A DNA stretch of 64,000 bases from Fibrobacter sp. UWH4. Lineage in GTDB: Bacteria; Fibrobacterota; Fibrobacteria; Fibrobacterales; Fibrobacteraceae. Within the stretch, counting starts at the first letter, position 1; each line of letters opens with the position of its first letter. The translations under genes and the position numbers were made by a program. This document shows positions 51,129-58,369 of this stretch, piece by piece. The DNA lies in the NCBI RefSeq assembly GCF_900142475.1, contig NZ_FRAY01000003.1, forward strand, positions 186,001-250,000, in the 5' to 3' direction. Below the pieces are notes generated by a model. That model saw only the letters and a list, made by a program, of their open reading frames with translations. It was not told the origin of the DNA and ran no database searches.

Positions 51129-52240
51129 ATCTCGTCCTCTCTTTAACGGAACGGTGCAACCTGCGTTGCACCTACTGCTATTACAAGGTAAGCCACGAGG
51201 CGCGCAGCCTGGTGATGATGGATGACGTTATGGAGGCGGCAATTCGGCTTGCTTTTGAACGAACCCTGAAGCTTGGCCAGAGGTTTCTGAATATCACTTT
51301 CTTTGGCGGCGAACCGTTACTTTGTATGGGCGCCATCCGCAAGGGCGTGGATTTTGCCAAGAATCTTGTGCGTGAACGGCTTGGCGAGAGCGAATTTCGC
51401 TTGCGCTTTGCGGTGAATACGAACGGAACTTTGCTCGATGATTCCGTTGTCGAATTCCTGGAGCGGGAAAATTTCCGCATCTATCTTTCGCTCGATGGTC
51501 ACGAGGCTCATCACGATGTTTGTCGCAAGCAGGTTGGCGGGGCGGGTTCTTTCAAATTGATAGAACCGCATATTCCAGCACTCCGTAGACTTGATACGGT
51601 TGTTCTTTCAGTCGTGACCCGTGAAAATATGGGCTCGCTTTCGGATGCTGTCCGCTGGATTCAATCCCAGGGGTTCAGGAACATGACGACGGCGGTCGAT
51701 TTCGACGGCAAGTGGACGGGGGAGGAATTCGATGTTCTTGCCCGTGAGTACACAAAGTTGGCTGGATTTTGGGTTGAACTTAAAAAGAATAAGGTTCCTT
51801 TTTACTTGGGAACTGTTCAGGACAAGCTAAAATTTCGATTGACGGGTGCGCGTCACCGTCTTACGAGCTGCCATGTGGCCGAAGGCATTGTCGCTTGCGC
51901 CGCGAACGGAAACCTTTTTCCTTGCACGCGTTTTATCAGCAGCAAAAAAGACGCACCCTACGTCATGGGGAATGTCTTTGACGATCCTGCTCAAATTTGG
52001 AATGGCGCGGTCGCACGGGATATTCTGGATTTCTTCAACCGCGACAAGGAAGATTGTGTAGGTTGCGCTCTGCGTTTCCGGTGCCATGCGCATGAATGTG
52101 CCTGTACGTCTTTTTATTCTACAGGTTCCATTCACGGAGTTTCGCCGGAAGTCTGTACGCACGAACAGATGCTCGCCGCCATTTGCGACGATGCTGTTTG
52201 TGACAATGCTTTTTTTGACAAGGCTCTCGGCGAAAACTAG
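51125..52240 (+). CDS. Radical SAM/SPASM peptide-maturase-like enzyme
   Basis: A 371-residue radical SAM enzyme. Cys11, Cys15 and Cys18 (CNLRCTYC) bind the S-adenosylmethionine cluster, and FFGGEPL is the SAM-binding GGE motif. The C-terminal third is a SPASM-type region for auxiliary clusters: SCHVAEGIVACAANGNLFPC, GNVFDDPAQIWN, then CVGCALRFRCHAHECACTSF and a last cysteine in PEVCTHEQ. SPASM enzymes mostly modify ribosomal peptides or activate sulfatases (anSME). The coupled Ser-rich lipoprotein and the sulfatase-modifier-like domain at 42.9 kb make either use possible. I favour modification of the lipoprotein. The stop overlaps the stop of the convergent NifU-like gene. Confidence 0.88.
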   Translation: MNLVLSLTERCNLRCTYCYYKVSHEARSLVMMDDVMEAAIRLAFERTLKLGQRFLNITFFGGEPLLCMGAIRKGVDFAKNLVRERLGESEFRLRFAVNTNGTLLDDSVVEFLERENFRIYLSLDGHEAHHDVCRKQVGGAGSFKLIEPHIPALRRLDTVVLSVVTRENMGSLSDAVRWIQSQGFRNMTTAVDFDGKWTGEEFDVLAREYTKLAGFWVELKKNKVPFYLGTVQDKLKFRLTGARHRLTSCHVAEGIVACAANGNLFPCTRFISSKKDAPYVMGNVFDDPAQIWNGAVARDILDFFNRDKEDCVGCALRFRCHAHECACTSFYSTGSIHGVSPEVCTHEQMLAAICDDAVCDNAFFDKALGEN

Positions 52241-53067
52241 AACAGGCTCGGGGGCGGATTGTTGTCGTCGAGGCCGGCCAGGTTGCGGTCGGCATCGGAC
52301 ATTTCGTTCGCTTTATACTGGTCGAGCGGGTCTTCGGGTTCCACGATCAGGTTGTAGTAGACGTTGTTCTTGAGTTCGTCCTCAATGTAGAACAGCGTGC
52401 CGCCCATGGCGGAGCCGCATCCGGCGCAGGCGCCCTGGTAGCGGATTTTCAGTCGGTTGTCGTCGGTGAGGTCCAGGATTTCTACGTCGCCACCATCGCC
52501 CTGGAGCATTCCTCGGACGGACTGGTGCAGCCAGGCTTCCACCTTTTCGATCTTCTGCACCTTGGTCAGGGCATTCCATTCGGCATCGGCTTCGGCGCGG
52601 CCTTCGGCGGTCTGCGTGCGGTACTTGATGCGTTCCATCTTTTCGCGAACCAGGATGGCGGTTGCCTTCTTTTCGGGGTACTCCGTGAGAATCTTTGCGA
52701 TCAGCGTGTTCATCTGCTTGATTTCCGGAGCGGTTTCGGGGATGGCCCGCACATCGGGGGTGTCGCGGAGTTCAAGTTCGATGCTTTCGGCGGTAATGGC
52801 GCAAGCTTCGTCTACGGTTACCATCTGGATTTTCTTGCAGAATGTATCGGCAAGAGCGGTAAAGATGGGACCACCGTAGGTGAAGAATCTCGTTTCCAGA
52901 ATCTTGTCGCATTCCGGGTCGATCATCAGGTAGACTTTCAGGCTTGCTTCCTTGACGTCGACGAGGGCGAGTCCCTTCTCGTCGGCTTCAATCTGGAAAA
53001 TGGCGCCCCTGTACTTGGGGGCCTTCGCTAAATCCTGCAACTTTTGAGACAAATCTTCGACACTCAT
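52237..53067 (-). CDS. NifU-like iron-sulfur scaffold protein
   Basis: A 276-residue protein. The first 100 residues resemble the IscU/NifU N-terminal fold (YLMIDPECDKILETRFFTYGGPIFTALADTFCKKIQ), but the usual three cluster cysteines are only partly present. The C-terminal part is a NifU C-terminal (Nfu) domain: VRGMLQGDGGDVEILDLTDDNRLKIRYQGACAGCGSAMGGTLFYIEDELK, with the cluster-binding CAGC. An Asn/Asp/Pro-rich tail follows. It probably passes Fe-S clusters to clients, perhaps also to the neighbouring radical SAM enzyme. It follows proA by 13 bases on the same strand. Confidence 0.82.
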   Translation of the reverse strand: MSVEDLSQKLQDLAKAPKYRGAIFQIEADEKGLALVDVKEASLKVYLMIDPECDKILETRFFTYGGPIFTALADTFCKKIQMVTVDEACAITAESIELELRDTPDVRAIPETAPEIKQMNTLIAKILTEYPEKKATAILVREKMERIKYRTQTAEGRAEADAEWNALTKVQKIEKVEAWLHQSVRGMLQGDGGDVEILDLTDDNRLKIRYQGACAGCGSAMGGTLFYIEDELKNNVYYNLIVEPEDPLDQYKANEMSDADRNLAGLDDNNPPPSLF

Positions 53068-53080
53068 CGTTTAAATCCTG

Positions 53081-54361
53081 TTATGCTCGCACCTGGCCGT
53101 TTCCGCGCAAAATCCACTTGTAGCTGCAGAGGCTTTCGACACCCATGGGGCCGCGTGCATGCAACTTGTCGGTAGAAATACCCACTTCGGCGCCGAGGCC
53201 GTATTCGCCACCATCGGCAAAGCGCGTACTCGCGTTCACCATCACGCTGCTGCTGTCCACGTTCGCAACAAAGTAGTCCTGCACGCTTGCGTCTTCTGCC
53301 ACCACGGCTTCGGTGTGGCGGCTGCTGTTCTTTTCGATATGGTCACAGGCTTCGGCGACGTTATCGACGAACTTGACGCTTGCCTTGAGGGCGAGGTATT
53401 CGTGGTGGTAGTTGGAGTCGTCGCCAATGTCCTTGATGCGGCTGTCGTGGCTCTGGGCGTCGTGATCGCCAAAGAGTTCTACGCCACGGTCGGCGAGGCA
53501 ATCAATGAGTTTCTTGACGGTTGCCGCGTCAATGTGGCGGTCGATAATCACGCATTCCATGGCGTTGCACACGCCCGTGCGCTGCGTCTTGGCGTTAATC
53601 AAGATGTTCACCGCCTTGTCCATGTCGGCAGACTTGTCCACATATACGTGGCAGATGCCGTTGAAGTGCTTAATCACGGGAATTTTGCTCTGTTCGACCA
53701 CGGCGCGGATCAGGCGTTCGCCTCCGCGGGGAATCACGAGGTCGAGGCAGTCGTTACGCTGCAGGAGCATGCCCACCAGGTCGTGGCTCGTTTCAGTCAC
53801 GAGCTGCACGGCGTCTTGGTCGATGCCTTCTTCGGCGAGGGCTTCGTGGAAAATGCCGGCGAGGCACTTGGCGGAATTCAGCGATTCCTTACCGCCGCGC
53901 AGAATCACGGCGTTGCCCGCCTTAAAGCAGAGGCAGGCTCCGTCAATCGTTACGTTCGGGCGGCTTTCAAAAATAAAGAACACGGATCCGATAGGTACGG
54001 CGATACGGCTAATCTTGATGCCGTTCTTGAGTTCGCGGCTTTCGAGTACCTTGTTCAGCGGATCGGCAAAAGAGGCGATTTCTTCGGCGCCCTTGGCCAT
54101 GGCCTCGATGCGGGCGTCGTTCAAGGTCAAGCGGTCCATCTTTGAGTCGTCGAGCTTTCCGGCGGCGGCTTCGAGGTCTAGCTTGTTTGCTGCAAGGATT
54201 TCCGGCTTACGGTCGCGCAGAATCTGGGCGACACGGTTCAGCACGGCGCTACGCTTTTCGCCCGGGAGGGTACGGAGCGCCTTGCTTGCCTTCTGGGCGT
54301 TTTTGGCCAGAAGGTCGGAGTATTCTTCCAAGTTGGAATATTTCAAGTTGGAGCAAGTCAT
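53081..54361 (-). CDS. proA: Gamma-glutamyl phosphate reductase
   Basis: ProA reduces gamma-glutamyl phosphate to glutamate semialdehyde in proline synthesis, with NADPH. The 426-residue protein is of family length, and the aldehyde dehydrogenase-like core is clear: PIGSVFFIFESRPNVT, KAGNAVILRGGKE, VIPRGGERLI, and the catalytic cysteine in QRTGVCNAMEC. HARGPMGVESLCSYKWILRG near the end is the ProA signature. The first codons contain the string TCCAACTTG twice, one inside TTCCAACTTGGAA. proB is not adjacent. Confidence 0.96.
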   Translation of the reverse strand: MTCSNLKYSNLEEYSDLLAKNAQKASKALRTLPGEKRSAVLNRVAQILRDRKPEILAANKLDLEAAAGKLDDSKMDRLTLNDARIEAMAKGAEEIASFADPLNKVLESRELKNGIKISRIAVPIGSVFFIFESRPNVTIDGACLCFKAGNAVILRGGKESLNSAKCLAGIFHEALAEEGIDQDAVQLVTETSHDLVGMLLQRNDCLDLVIPRGGERLIRAVVEQSKIPVIKHFNGICHVYVDKSADMDKAVNILINAKTQRTGVCNAMECVIIDRHIDAATVKKLIDCLADRGVELFGDHDAQSHDSRIKDIGDDSNYHHEYLALKASVKFVDNVAEACDHIEKNSSRHTEAVVAEDASVQDYFVANVDSSSVMVNASTRFADGGEYGLGAEVGISTDKLHARGPMGVESLCSYKWILRGNGQVRA

Positions 54362-54446
54362 AAGCCGTTTTTATCCTTTTTTGAGCATTTTTTTAACTGT
54401 TTGTCTTATTTTACAATATAGAAACTTGTTTTTTGTCACATTGGAG

Positions 54447-54569
54447 TATAATTTCAAAATACAGGTTTGTTTTTACCCGCGACGTTGGATTGTTGTCGCA
54501 AGGTATCGGACTTGGGTGTTTTGACTCGGTGCAGTCCTTCTCTCTCGGGGAGGCACCGGGTCTTTTTTT
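54447..54569 (+). ncRNA. Candidate small RNA or attenuated leader
   Basis: A TATAAT box (54447-54452) is followed by about 110 bases that hold a GCGAC/GTCGC hairpin (about 54478-54501) and a long terminator-like hairpin: GACTCGGTGC pairs perfectly (one G-T) with GCACCGGGTC (54523-54562), then seven T residues. The next ATG is 31 bases further on. This is either a free small RNA of about 110 bases or a leader that ends transcription before the gene at 54600 unless relieved. I match it to no known RNA family. Confidence 0.5.
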
Positions 54570-54599
54570 GTGCTTCGGAAAAATTCTATCTTTTTACCC

Positions 54600-55721
54600 A
54601 TGGCAAAGAAGAAAAAGATTTGGAAATCTCCGGCCATGGCACAGGCCATGCGCAGCAAAGAAGACAAACTCCGTGATACGCTCACTCAGATTGTAAGCGG
54701 ACAGAGCAGACTTTTAAATCGTCCCGAAGACTTGTACGAGGCTATTGCAAACGGCATTGACGATATCGAAAACTTCAAGAATCCGAAAGACCAGTTGGAA
54801 CTTTTGGCCTGGACGTTGCGTGCCGACTTTATTTCGTTCAAGGCTGACACCGACGAAGAAAAGGAATACTGGGACAACCTCTTTTACGATGCCGGAACGT
54901 TCTTTGTGGAACTCGCATCGCAGTATACCGACAAGGATTATGTTGCAGACTTGGTTCATGACCTTGCCATGCGCCATGTGGGTGGTGAAGGCCGCTCGGT
55001 GGTGTTCCTGAGCGTCGAAGAAATTTTGCCCAAGGAACGAGCCCAGGCCTTGCTGGTTGAACTTATAGACAAAGTAACGGAAGTTGACCAGGGGAACCGC
55101 GAAGATATTCTGGATGCCATTTGCGACATGGCGGACTCCATCAAGGATGCGGCAAATTTTGCGAAGGCGGCTCTGTTGAAGGATCCGGATAAGAGCAATG
55201 CGACACTTATCGACATTGCCAATGCGCAGTTTATGGCGGGAAACCTTGAACTGGCCAAGCAGTGGCTCGGCGATGTGCGAAACCCTGGTTCCGAAGACGA
55301 AGAAGCGTACCTCGATTTGCAGGCCGCCATTGCCGACAAGGAAGGCCGCAAGTCCGACTGCATCAAGATAGCCCGTACTTTGTACGAAACCTTCCCGAAG
55401 GTGATGAACCTAGGGCGTTTGGCGGCATTCCTGCCCGATGCGGATGCCGACCGCGTTCTCAAGGAACATGAACAGTTCCGTAACGGCAATACCGCAGATT
55501 TGGAATTTATGCAGCTGCTTGCCGGGATGAAGCGTTACGAACAACTTTCGGGCTACGTGGACCGATTCGAAAAGGATTTAACGACGCTTGATGCCGAAGA
55601 ACTGACGGGGCTTGCCGATGCGATCGAAAAGGATGGCCAGAAGGCTCTTGCCGACCACATCCGCGACTGGATTGTGGAAGAACCCGAGGATGCCCAGGCC
55701 TTTGATAATAGTGATAAGTAG
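54600..55721 (+). CDS. Helical-repeat protein of unknown function
   Basis: A 373-residue soluble protein, unrecognised. A lysine-rich start (MAKKKKIWKSPAMAQAMRSKEDKLRDTLTQI) is followed by paired helices throughout. The middle (about 190-300) resembles TPR-type repeats: LIDIANAQFMAGNLELAKQWLGDVRNPGSEDEEAYLDLQAAIADKEGRKSDCIKIARTLYETFPK. The C-terminus is acidic. There is no signal peptide or membrane segment. The ATG lies 31 bases after the terminator-like hairpin of the upstream leader and has no strong ribosome binding site. A scaffold or adaptor role is inferred from the repeats only. Confidence 0.75.
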   Translation: MAKKKKIWKSPAMAQAMRSKEDKLRDTLTQIVSGQSRLLNRPEDLYEAIANGIDDIENFKNPKDQLELLAWTLRADFISFKADTDEEKEYWDNLFYDAGTFFVELASQYTDKDYVADLVHDLAMRHVGGEGRSVVFLSVEEILPKERAQALLVELIDKVTEVDQGNREDILDAICDMADSIKDAANFAKAALLKDPDKSNATLIDIANAQFMAGNLELAKQWLGDVRNPGSEDEEAYLDLQAAIADKEGRKSDCIKIARTLYETFPKVMNLGRLAAFLPDADADRVLKEHEQFRNGNTADLEFMQLLAGMKRYEQLSGYVDRFEKDLTTLDAEELTGLADAIEKDGQKALADHIRDWIVEEPEDAQAFDNSDK

Positions 55722-55780
55722 ACGAACGATTTAAGTCATCCTGGAGACCGTAGGTCGATACCGGACAGCACTTGGTTAGT

Positions 55781-55797
55781 GGACGCCTTTGGCGTCC
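55781..55797. repeat. GGACGCC-TTT-GGCGTCC hairpin
   Basis: Perfect seven-base stem. The same arms with other loops occur at 57902-57925 and 57982-58005. Confidence 0.55.
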
Positions 55798-55909
55798 GCA
55801 ATTTCGGCTCAACCATGCCAGAATGTAAACATTCTGTCGCGGCGTTCGCCTTATATGCTTTTGTAACCTTAGTGCGCATGGTCCCCGAATGGGGAGGATC
55901 CAGTACTTA

Positions 55910-56455
55910 TTATTCCAGCAGCAGTTCCTGCGGAATGGCGCCTTCGATAACGAGGAGACGCCGCTTGAGGTCGAGCCCCAGGGCGTAGCCGACCAGGCTT
56001 CCGCCCTTGCCCACCACGCGATGGCAGGGGAGGATAATCTGTAGCGGGTTCGCGCGGAGGGCGGCGCCCACGGCACGCGTGGCGCGGGGCTCTCCAACCG
56101 CTTCGGCCACCTGCTGGTAGGTGCGTGTTTCTCCGTAAGGAATCTCGGCGATGGCTTCCCAGACCTTTTTCTGGAAATCGGTGCCGTACACCTTAAGCGG
56201 GAGCGAAAATTCGTGAAGCTTTCCGGCCAAGTACAGGTTCAACTGCTGTACGGCCTTGCGGTAGGCGCGGGCCACCGTCGAAGATAGTGTTTGAACCATA
56301 TCCGGCTCGGCATAGGCGCAGGCCTGAACCGAACTCGGCACGCCTTCTCCCGTATAGCGCAGACTACACAGCTTGGATTTTTCGAACACGAAAGTCCACT
56401 CGCCCCACAAATTGCGGTGCGCAATCGTCGTGAATCTTGAATCCGAGAAGTTCAT
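55910..56455 (-). CDS. ogt: Methylated-DNA-protein-cysteine methyltransferase
   Basis: A 181-residue suicide enzyme that removes the alkyl group from O6-alkylguanine. The C-terminal domain is typical: FQKKVWEAIAEIPYGETRTYQQVAEAVGEPRATRAVGAALRANPLQIILPCHRVVGKGGSLVGYALGLDLKRRLLVIE, with the acceptor cysteine in PCHRV. The N-terminal domain is short and divergent, as usual in Ogt. Start is uncertain: ATG 56455 (MNFSDSRF) or ATG 56482 (MTVKFYIH), neither with a good ribosome binding site. It stands alone. Confidence 0.93.
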   Translation of the reverse strand: MNFSDSRFTTIAHRNLWGEWTFVFEKSKLCSLRYTGEGVPSSVQACAYAEPDMVQTLSSTVARAYRKAVQQLNLYLAGKLHEFSLPLKVYGTDFQKKVWEAIAEIPYGETRTYQQVAEAVGEPRATRAVGAALRANPLQIILPCHRVVGKGGSLVGYALGLDLKRRLLVIEGAIPQELLLE

Positions 56456-56613
56456 GGTATGAATATAAAATTTGACAGTCATCTGGTTGTCAAAATTGAT
56501 TGTAAAAAGACAAAAATGGTATAATTCCTTAAATTTTCCAGTTTTTTGCCCCATTTTACTATTTTTAGGTTGGTTAGGAGGTTTTTGTGGGATTTTACAA
56601 CTGGAGGTCTTCT

Positions 56614-57801
56614 GTGAAGATTTTTACAAACGTCATTGCGAGCCCTGTAAGGGCGAAGCAATCCATTTTTGGTCGGTTAGTATTTGCTCTTGTCTTTGCG
56701 GCGTTCACTGCGTGTGACAGCGGTTCCAGCAGTACTGACCCTGACCCGATTGCGGAAGTTTCGAGCAGTGGCGGTGGTGATGAAGTCTTCTCCTCGAGTT
56801 CCGTTACGGACAAAGGAACGTCTTCCGGTGGAAGTTCGAGGTCTTCTAGCTCGGCAATTGGCAAAAATAGTAGCTCCTCAGTGAACTCTGGCTCGGATAC
56901 ATCTAGTTCCGATGAGGGTTCTTCTGTCAAATCTTCGTCAAGTAGTCTTGATCCTTGTAAAGAAGAATATGAGGGACGCGAAAAGATTTCTTTAGATGAA
57001 AATCGCCAACGTGTTGAATTTGTTTGTCATGATGGTTTTTGGATTCCCTTGGCTAAATCTAGTTCGTCAGAAATCTCAAGTAGCAGCTACTACGATATGT
57101 CGAAACAGTATAATGAAAATGTCGAGTATGGCGAGTTTACGGACCCTCGCGATGGAAACGTCTACAGAACTATTACGTATGCAGCGAAGCCTTATATATC
57201 GTCGAATATAGTAGCGATGGCAAGTAACCTTAATTATGGCGAGATGGTTCCCGTAGACTCGGCAACGAACGCCGACGGCGTTGTCGAAAAGTTCTGCTAC
57301 AACGATGATCCCTGGTATTGCGAAAACGGTTTCGACGGACTTTATTCCTGGAGCGAAGCGATGAATTTCCACCGGGCGTGCGACACCCTTTTTCTAGGGT
57401 CATCTGCTGATTGTCCGAATGTTTTTGATGAAGACAATTCAGAAAGGCGTCAGCATCAAGGAATATGCCCGGAGGGGTGGCATGTTATGAATGAATTTGA
57501 GTGGCGTAGACTTCCGTCGACTGATTTTGGATGCGGCAAGATGCTTTCGAAACTTTTTATGGGAACGGATCAGGTTGGATTTTCTGCACTGCTTGGAGGC
57601 GGATATTATGTTGGTAACTATGAAGGAATGGGCGAATATGTCCCGTTTTGGACTCCTCAAGAGGTCTCTGATACGTCAAAGTTTGCGGGATCAGTTTTCT
57701 TGACCACTTTTTTGAATGCAGATAAGGTCGAATTTAGACATCGTAGTTACAAACAAAATAAAGCGGCTGTTCGCTGTGTGAAAGATTATATCGTAGAGTA
57801 A
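56614..57801 (+). CDS. Fib_succ_major lipoprotein with Ser-rich linker
   Basis: About 395 residues. GTG 56614 with GGAGGT upstream gives a signal peptide ending FTAC; a second GTG at 56587 with AGGAGG is the alternative. The mature protein has a linker of about 110 residues of S, G and D (SSSGGG, SSRSSSSAIG), then a cysteine-bearing bridge and a C-terminal Fib_succ_major domain (GICPEGWHVMNEFEWRRL...AAVRCVKD). The function of the domain is unknown; secretion and surface display are clear. A CGTCATTGCGAG-type palindrome lies inside the signal-peptide codons (NVIASPVRAKQSI), an odd place for it. Confidence 0.85.
   Translation: MKIFTNVIASPVRAKQSIFGRLVFALVFAAFTACDSGSSSTDPDPIAEVSSSGGGDEVFSSSSVTDKGTSSGGSSRSSSSAIGKNSSSSVNSGSDTSSSDEGSSVKSSSSSLDPCKEEYEGREKISLDENRQRVEFVCHDGFWIPLAKSSSSEISSSSYYDMSKQYNENVEYGEFTDPRDGNVYRTITYAAKPYISSNIVAMASNLNYGEMVPVDSATNADGVVEKFCYNDDPWYCENGFDGLYSWSEAMNFHRACDTLFLGSSADCPNVFDEDNSERRQHQGICPEGWHVMNEFEWRRLPSTDFGCGKMLSKLFMGTDQVGFSALLGGGYYVGNYEGMGEYVPFWTPQEVSDTSKFAGSVFLTTFLNADKVEFRHRSYKQNKAAVRCVKDYIVE
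56631..56664. repeat. CGTCATTGCGAG palindrome inside a coding region
   Basis: CGTCATTGCGAGCCC then GGGCGAAGCAATCC, the inverted form of the element at 40527-40562 and 49673-49700. Here it is translated as part of the signal peptide of the lipoprotein. Confidence 0.75.
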
Positions 57802-57901
57802 TCTTTTTTAACAAATGTTTAACATTAAAGCAGGGCTTTGGGGAAAAGCGTGCAAGGCTCTACTGCGCGGGCGCTTGCGCACGCATAAGAGAGCCGCCGC
57901 A

Positions 57902-58005
57902 GCGGACGCCGTAGGCGTCAAAAGCGTGCTAAGTGAGTGTCGCGACAAAACGCTTGCGTTTTGGCATGACCGAACGACGCCGCGGACGCCGCAGGCGTCA
58001 AAAGC
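57902..58005. repeat. Two GCGGACGCC-hairpin repeats, 80 bp apart
   Basis: GCGGACGCCGTAGGCGTCAA (57902 on) and GCGGACGCCGCAGGCGTCAA (57982 on), each followed by AAGC. They lie in a 219-base gap (57802-58020) that is otherwise GC-rich, full of short inverted repeats and without a supported gene. Confidence 0.6.
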
Positions 58006-58020
58006 CCATTGGGAGTTATT

Positions 58021-58107
58021 ATGTCAAAGAAGAACAACAAGAAGTCTATCAAGAAATTCAACCACAATGCATACAAAATCGAGTCGCTAGAACCTCGTAT
58101 GCGCTAA
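58021..58107 (+). CDS. 28-residue ORF resembling a LEPR-XLL protein start
   Basis: The peptide is lysine/asparagine rich (MSKKNNKKSIKKFNHNAYKI) and ends ESLEPRMR. GGGAG stands six bases before the ATG. The pattern of a basic stretch followed by (E)xLEPR is the N-terminal LEPR motif of very large surface proteins, where it is followed by hydrophobic residues (LL or MM). Here a stop follows at once, with a GCGC-TAAA-type small hairpin over it. It is either the stub of a lost large adhesin gene or a true small peptide. Confidence 0.5.
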   Translation: MSKKNNKKSIKKFNHNAYKIESLEPRMR

Positions 58108-58202
58108 AGCGCACTTCTTTTTACACAAGTTTTACAAACACATTTTTGCCAAGAGTGAATACCTTTCTATATTCTCGGTGCAGTTCTGAAAAGTGTGCGG
58201 AG

Positions 58203-58230
58203 ACATCCAAGAAATTGGATGTTTTTCTTT
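58203..58230 (+). terminator. Terminator before the second tiny ORF
   Basis: ACATCCAA, GAAA, TTGGATGT form a perfect eight-base stem followed by TTTTCTTTTT. It would end transcripts from the 58021 region. Confidence 0.8.
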
Positions 58231-58254
58231 TTCAAAAGGAACTCTATAAAGGCC

Positions 58255-58323
58255 ATGGGTGATTCTACTGAGAAAATCGTGGCAGTTTCTGGACTTACTC
58301 CGGCAGAAGTCGAAGCGCTGTAG
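58255..58323 (+). CDS. Possible 22-residue ORF upstream of the Mur ligase gene
   Basis: The peptide MGDSTEKIVAVSGLTPAEVE, ending AL, has a balanced, protein-like composition. AAAGG is very near the ATG and AGGA lies further up, so the initiation site is not ideal. It could be a leader peptide, a remnant or chance. Low confidence. Confidence 0.25.
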   Translation: MGDSTEKIVAVSGLTPAEVEAL

Positions 58324-58369
58324 CCCGGTATGATAGCTAAAATAGACGTCTTTTACTACATTTCCTGAC

